64,000 bases of DNA from Rhodococcus sp. ABRD24. Its GTDB lineage: Bacteria > Actinomycetota > Actinomycetes > Mycobacteriales > Mycobacteriaceae. The stretch lies in contig NZ_CP035319.1 of assembly GCF_004328705.1 (NCBI RefSeq), forward strand, positions 1,240,001 through 1,304,000, given 5' to 3'. Below, one piece after another: positions 9,460 through 17,980 of this stretch; the first letter of the stretch is position 1, and every line of letters begins with the position of its first letter. The translations under genes were made by a program, and so were the position numbers. The notes beneath the pieces are model-generated. The model was given only the letters and a program-made list of their open reading frames with translations, had not been told where the DNA came from and ran no database searches.

Positions 9460-9960
9460 TCAGCGGGCGGCGGGACCGGACACCCACTCCCAGCTTGCAG
9501 TACGCACGTCGGAATCTGGTTCGCGCCGCAGCCGCACCCGCAGGTGTCGCTCGGCGAGGTGTTCGACGACGCCCTCTCCCCATTCGACGACGACGACTGC
9601 ATCGGCCAGATCGGTGTCGAGATCCAGCGCGTCGAGTTCGTCGAGCATGTCGGCGGCGCTCTCACTGAGCCGATAGGCATCTACGTGAACCATCGAAACG
9701 GGTGCGCCGCCACCAGGTCTCGTCCCGGGACGGTGCTCGCGTGCGATGATGAACGTCGGCGACGTCACCCGTCCGTGGACCCCGAGTCCGGCGGCGATGC
9801 CCCGGGTCAGCGCAGTCTTACCAGCGCCGAGTGGGCCGTCGAGCACCACCAGGGCACCCGCGACCAGGTCGTGGGCCAGGCGCCGCCCGAACGCCTCGGT
9901 GTCCTCGACTGTGGGCAGCGTCACCGTGCCCTCGCTCGCCATCCGAGTGTCAGCCGGCAT
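9460..9960 (-). CDS. tsaE: tRNA t6A biosynthesis ATPase TsaE
   Basis: This 166-residue protein has the P-loop GPLGAGKTALTRG, TSPTFI, the VHVDAYRL motif and VVVEWGEGV, the TsaE signature set. TsaE is the ATPase that resets the TsaB-TsaD complex. ATG 9960 is chosen because GGAG lies about 9 bases upstream; ATG 9942 would also fit. It begins inside the end of the alpha/beta hydrolase gene (11-base overlap), so it is probably translated from the alr-hydrolase-tsaE message. Confidence 0.94.
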   Translation of the reverse strand: MPADTRMASEGTVTLPTVEDTEAFGRRLAHDLVAGALVVLDGPLGAGKTALTRGIAAGLGVHGRVTSPTFIIAREHRPGTRPGGGAPVSMVHVDAYRLSESAADMLDELDALDLDTDLADAVVVVEWGEGVVEHLAERHLRVRLRREPDSDVRTASWEWVSGPAAR

Positions 9961-11035
9961 CGCTGCGCTCCAGTTCGATTGCCGGCGCCACATTCCTTCG
10001 TATCGACACGGCGCGCCGGACCAGCCGATCGATAGCATCGGAGGTTACCTGCGGGAACTCGAGCTCCACGAGATGGCCTGCGTCGCGGACCCGGACCAGC
10101 TCCGCACACGGCAGCGCGGCGGCGAGCGACCTGGAGCTCGAGAACGGGATGATCATGTCGGCGTCGCCGCACAGCACCAGGACCGGCGTATCCGACAGCA
10201 CAGGCAGGGCCTCGGACTCGTCGTGCAGTTCGAGCGACTCGAGGAAGTTGACGATGGTCACGACTGAAGTCGAGTTGAGAATGCCCTCGGAAAAGTCCAC
10301 CAGTCGCGGGCTGACGTCCGTGCCGTACGACGCGGCCCGCAGGATCGGTGCGATCACCGCGCGCGCCGCCCCGCGTGCCTGCTGGACCATCCCGGGGGCA
10401 GTACGCACCGCGAGCCGGAAGGCGTCGATCACCGGGTTGTCGAGGTTGCGGCCAAGGCCCGACTTGTTCAGGCCCGCCGCAGTCGTCGCCAACAGGCCGA
10501 CGCCGATCACCTTGTCGTCGAACAACTCCGGGAACTGCCGAGCCATCGCGAGGATTGTCATACCACCCATCGAGTGCCCGACGAGTACCACCGGTCCGGA
10601 CGGCGCCACCTCCTCGATCACCGTCACGAGGTCGCGTCCGAGCTGCGCAATGGTGCAACTCTCCACCGCGGGCATCCCCGATTCACCGTGGCCACGCTGG
10701 TCGTAGAACACCATGCGGACATCGCTGCCCCAGAGTTCGGCGAGTTGCTGTCGCTGGAAGTGCCACGACTCCATCCGCAGGCAGTACCCGTGCACGAAGA
10801 TCACCGTGAGCGGCGCGTCATCCGGGCCGACCTCCCGCACCAGCAACGCGACGCCGTCCTCCGCCCTGACTGTCCGGCTCCGGTCCCGGGACATCGACGC
10901 GAAGTCCTCGGCACCGTAGATCTCGGGGCCGCGGCGCGTCGTCACGGCCTTGACAGCGTTGAGTCCCGCGAGCGTGCCGACGGCGGCAAGCCCCGCCACA
11001 CCTCCGAACAGGCCCAGCCTGTTCAGGATGTTCAC
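9950..11035 (-). CDS. Membrane-associated alpha/beta hydrolase
   Basis: This 361-residue protein has an N-terminal hydrophobic segment (about 5-28) that may be a signal or anchor, then an alpha/beta-hydrolase fold: oxyanion region [23 protein letters not shown], nucleophile elbow VGHSMGGM, an Asp in [12 protein letters not shown] and a His in DAGHLVELE. The catalytic triad therefore looks complete. GTG 11035 overlaps the alr stop as GTGA, so translation is coupled to alr. The substrate is unknown; the context of alr and tsaE gives no metabolic hint. Confidence 0.85.
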   Translation of the reverse strand: MNILNRLGLFGGVAGLAAVGTLAGLNAVKAVTTRRGPEIYGAEDFASMSRDRSRTVRAEDGVALLVREVGPDDAPLTVIFVHGYCLRMESWHFQRQQLAELWGSDVRMVFYDQRGHGESGMPAVESCTIAQLGRDLVTVIEEVAPSGPVVLVGHSMGGMTILAMARQFPELFDDKVIGVGLLATTAAGLNKSGLGRNLDNPVIDAFRLAVRTAPGMVQQARGAARAVIAPILRAASYGTDVSPRLVDFSEGILNSTSVVTIVNFLESLELHDESEALPVLSDTPVLVLCGDADMIIPFSSSRSLAAALPCAELVRVRDAGHLVELEFPQVTSDAIDRLVRRAVSIRRNVAPAIELERSDAG

Positions 11036-12246
11036 GACATACCGCCCGATCCGCCGACATAGGTTCGCACCGTTCGTCCCCGCACCGATGTCACCACTTC
11101 GTAGTGGATGGTGCCGAGGGCGTCGGCCCAGTCCTGCGCGTGCGGTACGCCGTCCTGACCACTTCCGAAGAACACCGCGGTATCCCCCTCACGGACGCCT
11201 GCACCGTCCGGCCCCAGGTCCACGATCAGCTGATCCATGCATACGCGCCCGATGCCCGGTCGCCGATCGTCGCCGAGCCAGACCTCGAACCGGCCACCGA
11301 GAGCCCGCGGAACACCGTCCGCGTATCCGACCGGCAGCAACGCGACCGTCGTGTCGTGCGGGGCCACCCATGTGTGCCCGTAGGACACACCCTCACCAGC
11401 TGCCACCTTCTTCACCAGCGCCACCCTCGATCGGAACGTCATGACCGGCCGTAGGCCGAACGTCCCCAGGTCCGGTACCGGGGACAGTCCGTATATCGCA
11501 ATTCCGGGCCGAACCATGTCGAATCGCAGGTCAGCGCGTGTGAGGGTGGCCGCCGAGTTCGACAGGTGAGCCGCCTCCGGCATCAGCCCGATCCGCTTGG
11601 CATCCGCGAGTGCACCCATGAAGCGGTCGCGTTGATCGTCGATTACCGGGTGATGCGGCTCGTCGGCGTGCGCGAGATGTGAGAAGACGCCCTTGAACCG
11701 GACGGCCCCCTCCGCCTGCACACGCGCAAGCTCCTTCAGGAAGTCGGTCCACTCTTCCCGTGAGACACCGTTGCGGTTGAGTCCGGTATCGACCTTGATC
11801 GTCACGACCGCGGCCACACCGACCTCACGCGCGGCAGCAGCGACGGCCGCGAGATGTCGCGGCGACGACAGCCCCAGCTCGACGCCCGCGGCGATCGCCG
11901 GGGCATAGTCCGAATCGGCGGTATGCAGCCACGACAGCACCGGGACGTCGATGCCCGCATTCTTGAGTTCGAGGCCTTCGGCGAGTGTCGTCACACCCAG
12001 CTCACGCGCCCCCGCCGCCAGCGCGGCCCGCGCAACCGGCACCGCACCGTGGTTGTACGCGTCCGCCTTCACTACCGCCATGACGGCCGCATCGCCCGCA
12101 TGTTCGCGCAGTATCCGGACGTTGTGGGCGACCGCGTCGAGATCGATCACCGCTTCCGCCTGCGGCGCCCCCGTCACGGTGCCGCTCGGGTTGCTGGGTT
12201 CGGTCTCGGACTCCTGCGCGGTACTCACGGCATTCGATCCTGCCAC
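11032..12246 (-). CDS. alr: Alanine racemase
   Basis: This 404-residue protein makes D-alanine from L-alanine for peptidoglycan. The PLP-binding lysine is in [12 protein letters not shown] (Lys60), and the opposing catalytic tyrosine region is GVSYGHTW, followed by CMDQ in the C-terminal beta domain. It carries about 30 extra residues before the barrel. GTG 12246 is the start. It heads an operon with the alpha/beta hydrolase and tsaE, and follows nnr by 40 bases, the same neighbourhood as in mycobacteria. Confidence 0.96.
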   Translation of the reverse strand: MAGSNAVSTAQESETEPSNPSGTVTGAPQAEAVIDLDAVAHNVRILREHAGDAAVMAVVKADAYNHGAVPVARAALAAGARELGVTTLAEGLELKNAGIDVPVLSWLHTADSDYAPAIAAGVELGLSSPRHLAAVAAAAREVGVAAVVTIKVDTGLNRNGVSREEWTDFLKELARVQAEGAVRFKGVFSHLAHADEPHHPVIDDQRDRFMGALADAKRIGLMPEAAHLSNSAATLTRADLRFDMVRPGIAIYGLSPVPDLGTFGLRPVMTFRSRVALVKKVAAGEGVSYGHTWVAPHDTTVALLPVGYADGVPRALGGRFEVWLGDDRRPGIGRVCMDQLIVDLGPDGAGVREGDTAVFFGSGQDGVPHAQDWADALGTIHYEVVTSVRGRTVRTYVGGSGGMS

Positions 12247-12286
12247 TCACCGGGACAAAGCAGGCCCGCGGGTGCACTCCGACCAG

Positions 12287-13738
12287 TCACGATTCGCACA
12301 CATGTGAGCGAAGAATCCGGACCGCCGCCCGTAAGTGCCCGAGCAGAGTCGACGCCGAGATCGGCGCAAGCCCGGCCTCTCCGGTCTCCTCGGCGCCCTC
12401 GCGCGCACCAAGGTTGGCCGCGAGTGAATGCGCCCGCGCACCCACCGCAGCGGCAAGAGCCGGTTCGAGGCCTGTCGCCATCAGGGCTCCCACGATGCCC
12501 GAGAGCACGTCGCCCGACCCGGCGGTGGCCGCCCACGAACTGCCCGCCTCGTTGACGTACACGCGGCCGTGCGGATCGGCGATCACCGTCGACCGCCCCT
12601 TCAGCAGGACCGTGACACCCCACTCGGCGGCCAGCGCCCTCGTCGCAGCCACCCGGTCCGGGGCGGGCGCTACGCCGGTGAGCCGCTCGAACTCGCCCGC
12701 ATGAGGGGTCAGTAGCGTCGCGGCACTGCGGCCACGCACCAGCTCCGGGCGCTCGGCCAGCAGGTTCAAGCCGTCAGCGTCGACCAGCACCGGCTGATCC
12801 GATGCCAGGACCGTGCGTACGTCGTCGAGCGCCACGGCGTCGGTGCCGATTCCGGGTCCGACGACCCACGCCTGCACTCGCCCGGCTTCTGCCGGAGACG
12901 GCGCCGCGACCACCTCGGGCCAGTGGTCGAGCACATGCGTGGCGGCTCGGCCCGCGTACCGCACCATGCCGGCCGTCGCGGTCACCGCGGCGCCCGAGGA
13001 CAGTACTGCGGCGCCCGGATAGCGGTCGCTCCCGGCCACGATCCCCACCACGCCCTGCGAGTACTTGTCGTCGGAGGCGCGGGGCACAGGCCACAACCGA
13101 CCCACCTCCGACGCGTCGAGCGCGGTCAGGTCGGGATCCGGCAGCTCCAGGCCGATGGGCACCAGTTCGACGCGACCGCACCGGGCGCCGGCCAGCACGT
13201 GCACGGGTTTGAGCGCCCCGAACGCGACCGTCACCTCGGCGGTGACGGCGGGACCCTCGACGGCACCGGTGTCGGGGTCGACGCCGCTCGGCAGGTCCAC
13301 CGCGACGATCGGGGCATCGAGGTCCGCGACCATCGCGGCGGCCGCAGGACGCAGCGGACCCTTGCCGGAGATCCCGACAATGCCGTCGAGCACCAGATCA
13401 GGTGTGCCCGGGTCCGATGAGACTCGGCCGCCCGCCGCGGTGAACGCCGCGAGCCCCGCTGCATGGGCACGGGCCGGGTCGAGCAGGACCGCTGTGACCG
13501 ACGCTCCCCGCCTACGCAACATCGTCCCGGCCCACAGCGCGTCTCCGCCGTTGTCGCCCGACCCCACCAGCAGCGTGACAGTGCGACCGACCACGCCGCC
13601 GGTCCGGGCACGCAGTTCCGCGGTCGCGACCCGCGCCAGCCCGTACGCTGCGCGCCGCATCAGAGCGCCGTCCGGCAGGCTCGCGAGCAGCGGCGCCTCG
13701 GCGGCTTTGACCTGCGACGTCGTGAAGTACTTCCGCAT
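12287..13738 (-). CDS. nnr: Bifunctional NAD(P)H-hydrate epimerase / ADP-dependent dehydratase
   Basis: This 483-residue protein joins two repair enzymes for hydrated NAD(P)H. The N-terminal YjeF_N epimerase (about 1-210) has VGSGDNGGDALWAG and IVAVDLPSGVDPDTG. The C-terminal ribokinase-like dehydratase (about 225-475) has VVGPGIG, LTPHAGEFERL and TAGSGDVLSGIVGAL, whose Asp is the catalytic base. The start ATG 13738 gives MRKYFTTSQVKAAE; a longer frame upstream runs into the glyoxalase-like gene and is rejected. It follows that gene by 2 bases, so both are likely co-transcribed. Confidence 0.95.
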   Translation of the reverse strand: MRKYFTTSQVKAAEAPLLASLPDGALMRRAAYGLARVATAELRARTGGVVGRTVTLLVGSGDNGGDALWAGTMLRRRGASVTAVLLDPARAHAAGLAAFTAAGGRVSSDPGTPDLVLDGIVGISGKGPLRPAAAAMVADLDAPIVAVDLPSGVDPDTGAVEGPAVTAEVTVAFGALKPVHVLAGARCGRVELVPIGLELPDPDLTALDASEVGRLWPVPRASDDKYSQGVVGIVAGSDRYPGAAVLSSGAAVTATAGMVRYAGRAATHVLDHWPEVVAAPSPAEAGRVQAWVVGPGIGTDAVALDDVRTVLASDQPVLVDADGLNLLAERPELVRGRSAATLLTPHAGEFERLTGVAPAPDRVAATRALAAEWGVTVLLKGRSTVIADPHGRVYVNEAGSSWAATAGSGDVLSGIVGALMATGLEPALAAAVGARAHSLAANLGAREGAEETGEAGLAPISASTLLGHLRAAVRILRSHVCES

Positions 13739-13740
13739 CG

Positions 13741-14520
13741 CTACCCGGCCGCCGACGGGCCGACGATCATGAACTGCGCACCGTTCGGGTCGGCGACGTT
13801 CGCCATCCGCCCGTGTTCGGAATCCCACGGATCGCGCAGCACCGTCCCGCCGAGTTCCACGAGCTTGGCGACGGCGTCGTCGGTGTTGTCTACCTGAACG
13901 AACATTTGCCAGTGCGACGGTACCTCCGCCGGCATCGCGGTGCTCGCGTCGAATATCCCGGCGAGGACGTTGTCATCGAACTTCCCTGTGGTGTAACGGA
14001 ATTCATCGGTGTCACTGAGAGATTCGAGGTTCCACCCGAACACGTCGCGGTAGAACGGCAGCGCCGCGTCGTAGTTCTTGCTGACCAGTTCGAACCACGC
14101 GGGGGCACCATGCTCACCCATCACCCCGAAGCCTTTGTGCTCGGCCGGCTGCCAGGCCCCGACGACACCACCCGACGGGTCCATGAACATCGCCATCCGG
14201 CCCGCCGCCGGCACCGTCATCGGCTCCATCATCACCTGACCGCCCGAGTCGGCCACCGCCTTCGCGGTGGCATCTGCGTCGGCAGTCGCAAGGTAGGTGG
14301 TCCAGACGTCGACATACGGATTGCCGGGCTCGCCGGGCATCATGCCGGCCACCGGCTTCGCATCCTTGAAGAACATCACATAGCCGCCGTACTCCTCGCC
14401 GGATGTCTCATGGGTCCAGCCGAACATCGCGTCGTAGAACGCTGCGGCGCGATCGACGCCGGAGGTCTGCAGATCGACCCAGCAGGGCGCGCCGAGCGGC
14501 GCGGAATCACGGGTGGGCAT
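13741..14520 (-). CDS. VOC/glyoxalase-like two-domain protein (CFP32/Rv0577-like)
   Basis: The 259-residue protein is a duplicated vicinal-oxygen-chelate fold. Each half repeats the pattern W-V/F-(D/E)-L..., FY...FGW and a closing DP-(S/N)-G motif (MDPSGGVVGAWQ; VADPNGAQFMIV). This layout and the opening PCWVDLQTSGVDRAAAFY resemble the mycobacterial 27-kDa antigen CFP32. GAGGAG lies 8 bases before ATG 14520. The enzymatic role is unproven in the family. It leads into nnr with a 2-base gap. Confidence 0.82.
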   Translation of the reverse strand: MPTRDSAPLGAPCWVDLQTSGVDRAAAFYDAMFGWTHETSGEEYGGYVMFFKDAKPVAGMMPGEPGNPYVDVWTTYLATADADATAKAVADSGGQVMMEPMTVPAAGRMAMFMDPSGGVVGAWQPAEHKGFGVMGEHGAPAWFELVSKNYDAALPFYRDVFGWNLESLSDTDEFRYTTGKFDDNVLAGIFDASTAMPAEVPSHWQMFVQVDNTDDAVAKLVELGGTVLRDPWDSEHGRMANVADPNGAQFMIVGPSAAG

Positions 14521-14580
14521 GACAACTCCTCGTGGGCTCGAGGTCAGGGACACACTCGTGCCCAGACTACGCTGAATCCC

Positions 14581-14934
14581 ATGAACCGACTGGCAACCGC
14601 CACGATCACCGGAATCACTTTGGCCGCAGTACTTTCCGGGTGCACCGACACCTCAGCCGACGAGCCCGAGGTCGGCAGCGAGCTCACGGTGAAGGTCGCG
14701 AACATGACGTACTCACCGACCTCGATCACCATCTCCGCAGGACAGAAGGTCACATGGGTCTTCGACGATCGCGGCACCCCCCACGATGTCGTCGGAGTCG
14801 GCGATGCCAAGGCCGTCCTGCGCAGTCCGCTGAAGACGTCCGGGTCCTGGGAATTCACCTTCACCCAGCCGGGTACCTACAACTACACATGCTCGCTGCA
14901 TCCGGACATGCTCGGTGTCGTCATCGTGACGTGA
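14581..14934 (+). CDS. Cupredoxin-domain lipoprotein
   Basis: This 117-residue protein has a lipoprotein signal ending LSGC (Cys21) and a single cupredoxin domain. The full type 1 copper ligand set is present: His68 in TPHDV, then Cys104-x2-His107-x2-Met110 in CSLHPDM, as in plastocyanin-like proteins. It should sit on the outer face of the membrane and carry electrons or bind copper. There is no ribosome-binding site; a TACGCT at 14568-14573 is at the right distance for leaderless transcription from near the ATG. It has no obvious redox partner nearby. Confidence 0.88.
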   Translation: MNRLATATITGITLAAVLSGCTDTSADEPEVGSELTVKVANMTYSPTSITISAGQKVTWVFDDRGTPHDVVGVGDAKAVLRSPLKTSGSWEFTFTQPGTYNYTCSLHPDMLGVVIVT

Positions 14935-14964
14935 CGACACCGAGCGTCCGGGTCTGTGTGAGTA

Positions 14965-16830
14965 CTACTCGACAGTGACGGACTTCGCGAGGTTGCGCGG
15001 CTTGTCGACATCGAGGCCTCGGGCCTGCGCAACCTCCGCCGCGAACACCTGCAGGGGCACCGTCGAGAGCAACGGTTGCAGCAGCGTCGGCGCCGCCGGA
15101 ATCTCGATCAGGTGATCGGCGTGCGCACGAACCGCCTCGTCGCCCTCCTCGGCGATGACGATCGTCTTCGCACCGCGGGCCTTGATCTCCTGAATGTTCG
15201 ACACCAGCTTCGAGTGCAGCACCGCCCGTCCCTTCGGCGACGGCATGATCACGATGACCGGCAGCCCGTCCTCGATCAGCGCGATCGGGCCGTGCTTGAG
15301 CTCGCCGGCAGCGAAACCCTCGGCGTGCATGTACGCGAGCTCCTTGAGCTTGAGCGCACCCTCGAGCGCCACCGGGTACCCCACATGGCGACCCAGGAAC
15401 AGCACCGCCGGCGACTGCGCGAACTCGCGGGCGAGCGCACGTACCGGCTCGACGGTCCCGAGCACCCGGCTCACCAGCTCCGGCATCGCAGCAAGGTCTG
15501 CATACTCACGCGCCACCTCGTCCGGATACTTGGTGCCGCGGGCCTGCGCCAAGGCCAATCCCACCAGGTAGTTCGCGGTCACCTGGGCGAGGAACGCCTT
15601 GGTGGAGGCCACAGCGATCTCCGGACCCGCCCGGGTATAGAGGACCGCGTCGGCCTCGCGCGGGATCTGCGCACCGTTGGTGTTGCAGATCGCGAGGACA
15701 CGTGCCTTCTGGTCCTTGGCGTGCTTGACGGCCTCGAGCGTGTCCGCGGTCTCGCCCGACTGCGAGATCGCGACGACAAGCGTGGAACGGTCCAGTACCG
15801 GGTCGCGGTAGCGGAACTCGCTCGCGAGCTCCACCTCGACAGGAAGCCGGGTCCAGTGCTCGATCGCGTACTTCGCGAGCAGACCCGAGTGGTACGCGCT
15901 GCCGCACGCGACGACGAAGATCTTGTCGACATCACGCAGTTCCTGATCGGAGAGCCGCTGCTCGTCGAGCACGATCCTGCCGTCCGCGAAGTGCCCGAGC
16001 AGGGTGTCGGAGACGGCCTGCGGCTGCTCCTGGATCTCCTTGAGCATGAAGTAGTCGTGACCGCCCTTCTCGGCGGCCTGCAGATCCCAGTCGATTGTGA
16101 AAGGCCGCGTCGGGACGTCCGAATTCCCGAAGAAGTCGGTGACCGCGTAGCCACCCGCAGTGATGACCACTACCTGGTCCTGACCCAACTCCACCGCGTC
16201 ACGCGTGTGTTCGATGAAGGCGGCCACATCCGAGCCGATGAACGTCTCGCCCTCTCCGACACCGATGACGAGCGGCGTCGAACGGCGGGCCGCGATGATC
16301 ATGTCGGGATGGTCGGCGTGCGTGAACACGAGCGTGAACGCACCCTCGAGCCGACGCAGCACCGACAGCGCGCTCTCCACGAAGTCACCGGCCGTCGGGC
16401 CGCTCTCGTACGCCTTCGCCACGAGGTGCACGGCCACCTCGGAGTCGGTATCGCTGAGCAGATCCACACCGGCCGCCTCGAGCTCGGCTCGCAGCAGAGC
16501 GAAGTTCTCGATGATGCCGTTGTGCACCACGGCCAGCTTGCCGCTCGCATCCCGGTGTGGATGCGCGTTGCGGTCGGTGGGCTTGCCGTGGGTCGCCCAG
16601 CGGGTGTGACCCATACCTGTGGTGCCGACGAACCTGCCGTCTCCGGTCTCGGCCAGCTCCGCCTCGAGGTTGGCCAGACGCCCTGCCTTGCGTTCGGTGG
16701 CCAGCCCGCCCGCGCCGTCTGCCACCGCGATCCCAGCAGAGTCGTAACCGCGGTATTCCATCCGCCGCAACGCCTCCACGACGACACCCAAAGCCTGGCG
16801 GTGGCCCACGTAACCCACGATTCCGCACAT
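14965..16830 (-). CDS. glmS: Glutamine--fructose-6-phosphate aminotransferase (isomerizing)
   Basis: This 621-residue enzyme makes glucosamine-6-phosphate, the first step to UDP-GlcNAc. The N-terminal class II glutaminase begins MCGIVGYVG with catalytic Cys2 and has the RRMEYRGYDSAG and TRWATHGKP motifs. Two SIS sugar-isomerase domains follow (about 290-420 and 460-600; ISQSGETADT, CNTNGAQIPREAD), ending DKPRNLAKSVTVE. The glmM gene for the next step lies about 3 kb upstream on the same strand. Confidence 0.98.
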   Translation of the reverse strand: MCGIVGYVGHRQALGVVVEALRRMEYRGYDSAGIAVADGAGGLATERKAGRLANLEAELAETGDGRFVGTTGMGHTRWATHGKPTDRNAHPHRDASGKLAVVHNGIIENFALLRAELEAAGVDLLSDTDSEVAVHLVAKAYESGPTAGDFVESALSVLRRLEGAFTLVFTHADHPDMIIAARRSTPLVIGVGEGETFIGSDVAAFIEHTRDAVELGQDQVVVITAGGYAVTDFFGNSDVPTRPFTIDWDLQAAEKGGHDYFMLKEIQEQPQAVSDTLLGHFADGRIVLDEQRLSDQELRDVDKIFVVACGSAYHSGLLAKYAIEHWTRLPVEVELASEFRYRDPVLDRSTLVVAISQSGETADTLEAVKHAKDQKARVLAICNTNGAQIPREADAVLYTRAGPEIAVASTKAFLAQVTANYLVGLALAQARGTKYPDEVAREYADLAAMPELVSRVLGTVEPVRALAREFAQSPAVLFLGRHVGYPVALEGALKLKELAYMHAEGFAAGELKHGPIALIEDGLPVIVIMPSPKGRAVLHSKLVSNIQEIKARGAKTIVIAEEGDEAVRAHADHLIEIPAAPTLLQPLLSTVPLQVFAAEVAQARGLDVDKPRNLAKSVTVE

Positions 16831-16928
16831 GGTTCACCAGCGTACTTGGGCCGCAGTGCGGAACGAACTCGGACAGGCGGACTGCCGCCACTCCCAAGTG
16901 TCGCGTGCCATCGGATAACGTCTCCCCC

Positions 16929-17795
16929 GTGGCGCAGACACCGAAGTCCCTGGTATCCAAGCTGTCCAAGCGTGGCCCACACCGGGTCCTGCGCGGCGAT
17001 CTGGCACTAGCCGGCCAGCCCGGCCTGGTCTACACGCCGGCGGAGGGCTTCAATCTCCCAGCCGTGGCCTTCGCACACGACTGGATGGTCGGCGTCGGCA
17101 ACTACGCCGACACACTCGAGCACCTCGCCTCGTGGGGCATCGTCGCGGCCGCCCCCAACACCGAACGCGGCCCGGTGCCATCGCATATCGGGCTCGCCGC
17201 CGACCTCGGCACGTGCCTGGACATCTGCACCGGTGTGCGGCTCGGGCCCGGCCGGATCAGCGTCCACCCGGACCGCCTCGCCTTCGCGGGGCACGGGATG
17301 GGCGGGGGAATCGCCGTCCTCGCCGCCGCCCAGCGCGAACAGGTCGCGGCCGTCGCGGCCCTGTTCCCTGCCCCGACCGCACCGTCGGCTGTGGTCGTCG
17401 CCGCGAGGATCACCGCACCGGGACTCGTCCTCTCCGGCTCGAAGGACGTCGATTCACTGACCAGCGACGCCCTCGCCCTCGGCGCGGCGTGGCAGGGTCC
17501 GGCGCTGCGGCGCACACTCGACAAGGCGTCCGCGTCCGGTCTGATCGAGGGCCGACGCCTGCTCGGCGCCCTCGGCATCGGGGGGTCCGAACGCCGCACC
17601 CAGCAACTCACCCGAGCGCTGCTCACCGGATTCCTGCTCTTCCACCTCACCGGCGACAAGACATACGCGCCATTCGGTGATGCGGACGCCGAATTCCCCG
17701 GCGCGCACCCGCCGGTCGCTGCGGACTCCGCCGGCGAGCCCGAGACCGCCGAGCACCGCGCCGGGGTTCAGATCAGCCAGCTGCTGGGACGGTAA
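16929..17795 (+). CDS. Dienelactone hydrolase/chlorophyllase-like alpha/beta hydrolase
   Basis: The 288-residue protein has an alpha/beta-hydrolase core: AVAFAHDWMVG for the oxyanion strand, FAGHGMGGGIAVLAA at the nucleophile elbow, and LVLSGSKDVDS near the acid position. The elbow reads G-H-G-M-G with Gly where the nucleophile Ser or Cys should be, so it may be inactive or use another residue. There is no signal peptide. GTG 16929 is taken as start; TAACGT at 16916-16921 could be a -10 box for a nearly leaderless message. The 3' end overlaps the convergent 70-residue gene by 28 bases. Confidence 0.75.
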   Translation: MAQTPKSLVSKLSKRGPHRVLRGDLALAGQPGLVYTPAEGFNLPAVAFAHDWMVGVGNYADTLEHLASWGIVAAAPNTERGPVPSHIGLAADLGTCLDICTGVRLGPGRISVHPDRLAFAGHGMGGGIAVLAAAQREQVAAVAALFPAPTAPSAVVVAARITAPGLVLSGSKDVDSLTSDALALGAAWQGPALRRTLDKASASGLIEGRRLLGALGIGGSERRTQQLTRALLTGFLLFHLTGDKTYAPFGDADAEFPGAHPPVAADSAGEPETAEHRAGVQISQLLGR

Positions 17796-17980
17796 CCCTC
17801 CGCTTCAACCTCGTCGGTTGCCGCTGCCGGCCGGGCGTCGGCAGTACTCGGCTGCTCCCCTGGCCGATTCGGCGCCGCGCCGCGCAAGGCTCCGCACGTG
17901 GTGTCGAGTTGCTCGCGGATCCGAGTGAGCGCCGCCGCGTGATCAGCCGCGATCTGCCCGAATCGACCCGCACGGCTCAC
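17768..17980 (-). CDS. Small protein coupled to the Pro-rich type VII-like gene
   Basis: This 70-residue protein starts with GTG 17980, overlapping the stop of the preceding gene as GTGA. This coupling is the main evidence that it is real. The first half is predicted helical (FGQIAADHAAALTRIREQL), the middle is Pro/Ala-rich, and it ends in a GYRPSSWLI tail. There are no membrane segments or recognised domains. It is the third member of the cassette with the EspC-like and Pro-rich proteins, so a chaperone or small-partner role is possible but unproven. Its 3' end overlaps the convergent hydrolase. Confidence 0.6.
   Translation of the reverse strand: MSRAGRFGQIAADHAAALTRIREQLDTTCGALRGAAPNRPGEQPSTADARPAAATDEVEAEGYRPSSWLI

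Noticed and set aside
16831..16928. glmS ribozyme upstream of glmS
   Set aside because: The spacer is only 98 bases and shared with a divergent gene; no ribozyme core is visible, and the element is known mainly from Firmicutes.
15076..17010. Long plus-strand open frame (644 codons) opposite glmS
   Set aside because: It is Arg/Asp/Leu-rich, has no domain signature and lies wholly against a clear glmS; such shadow frames are common in GC-rich DNA.
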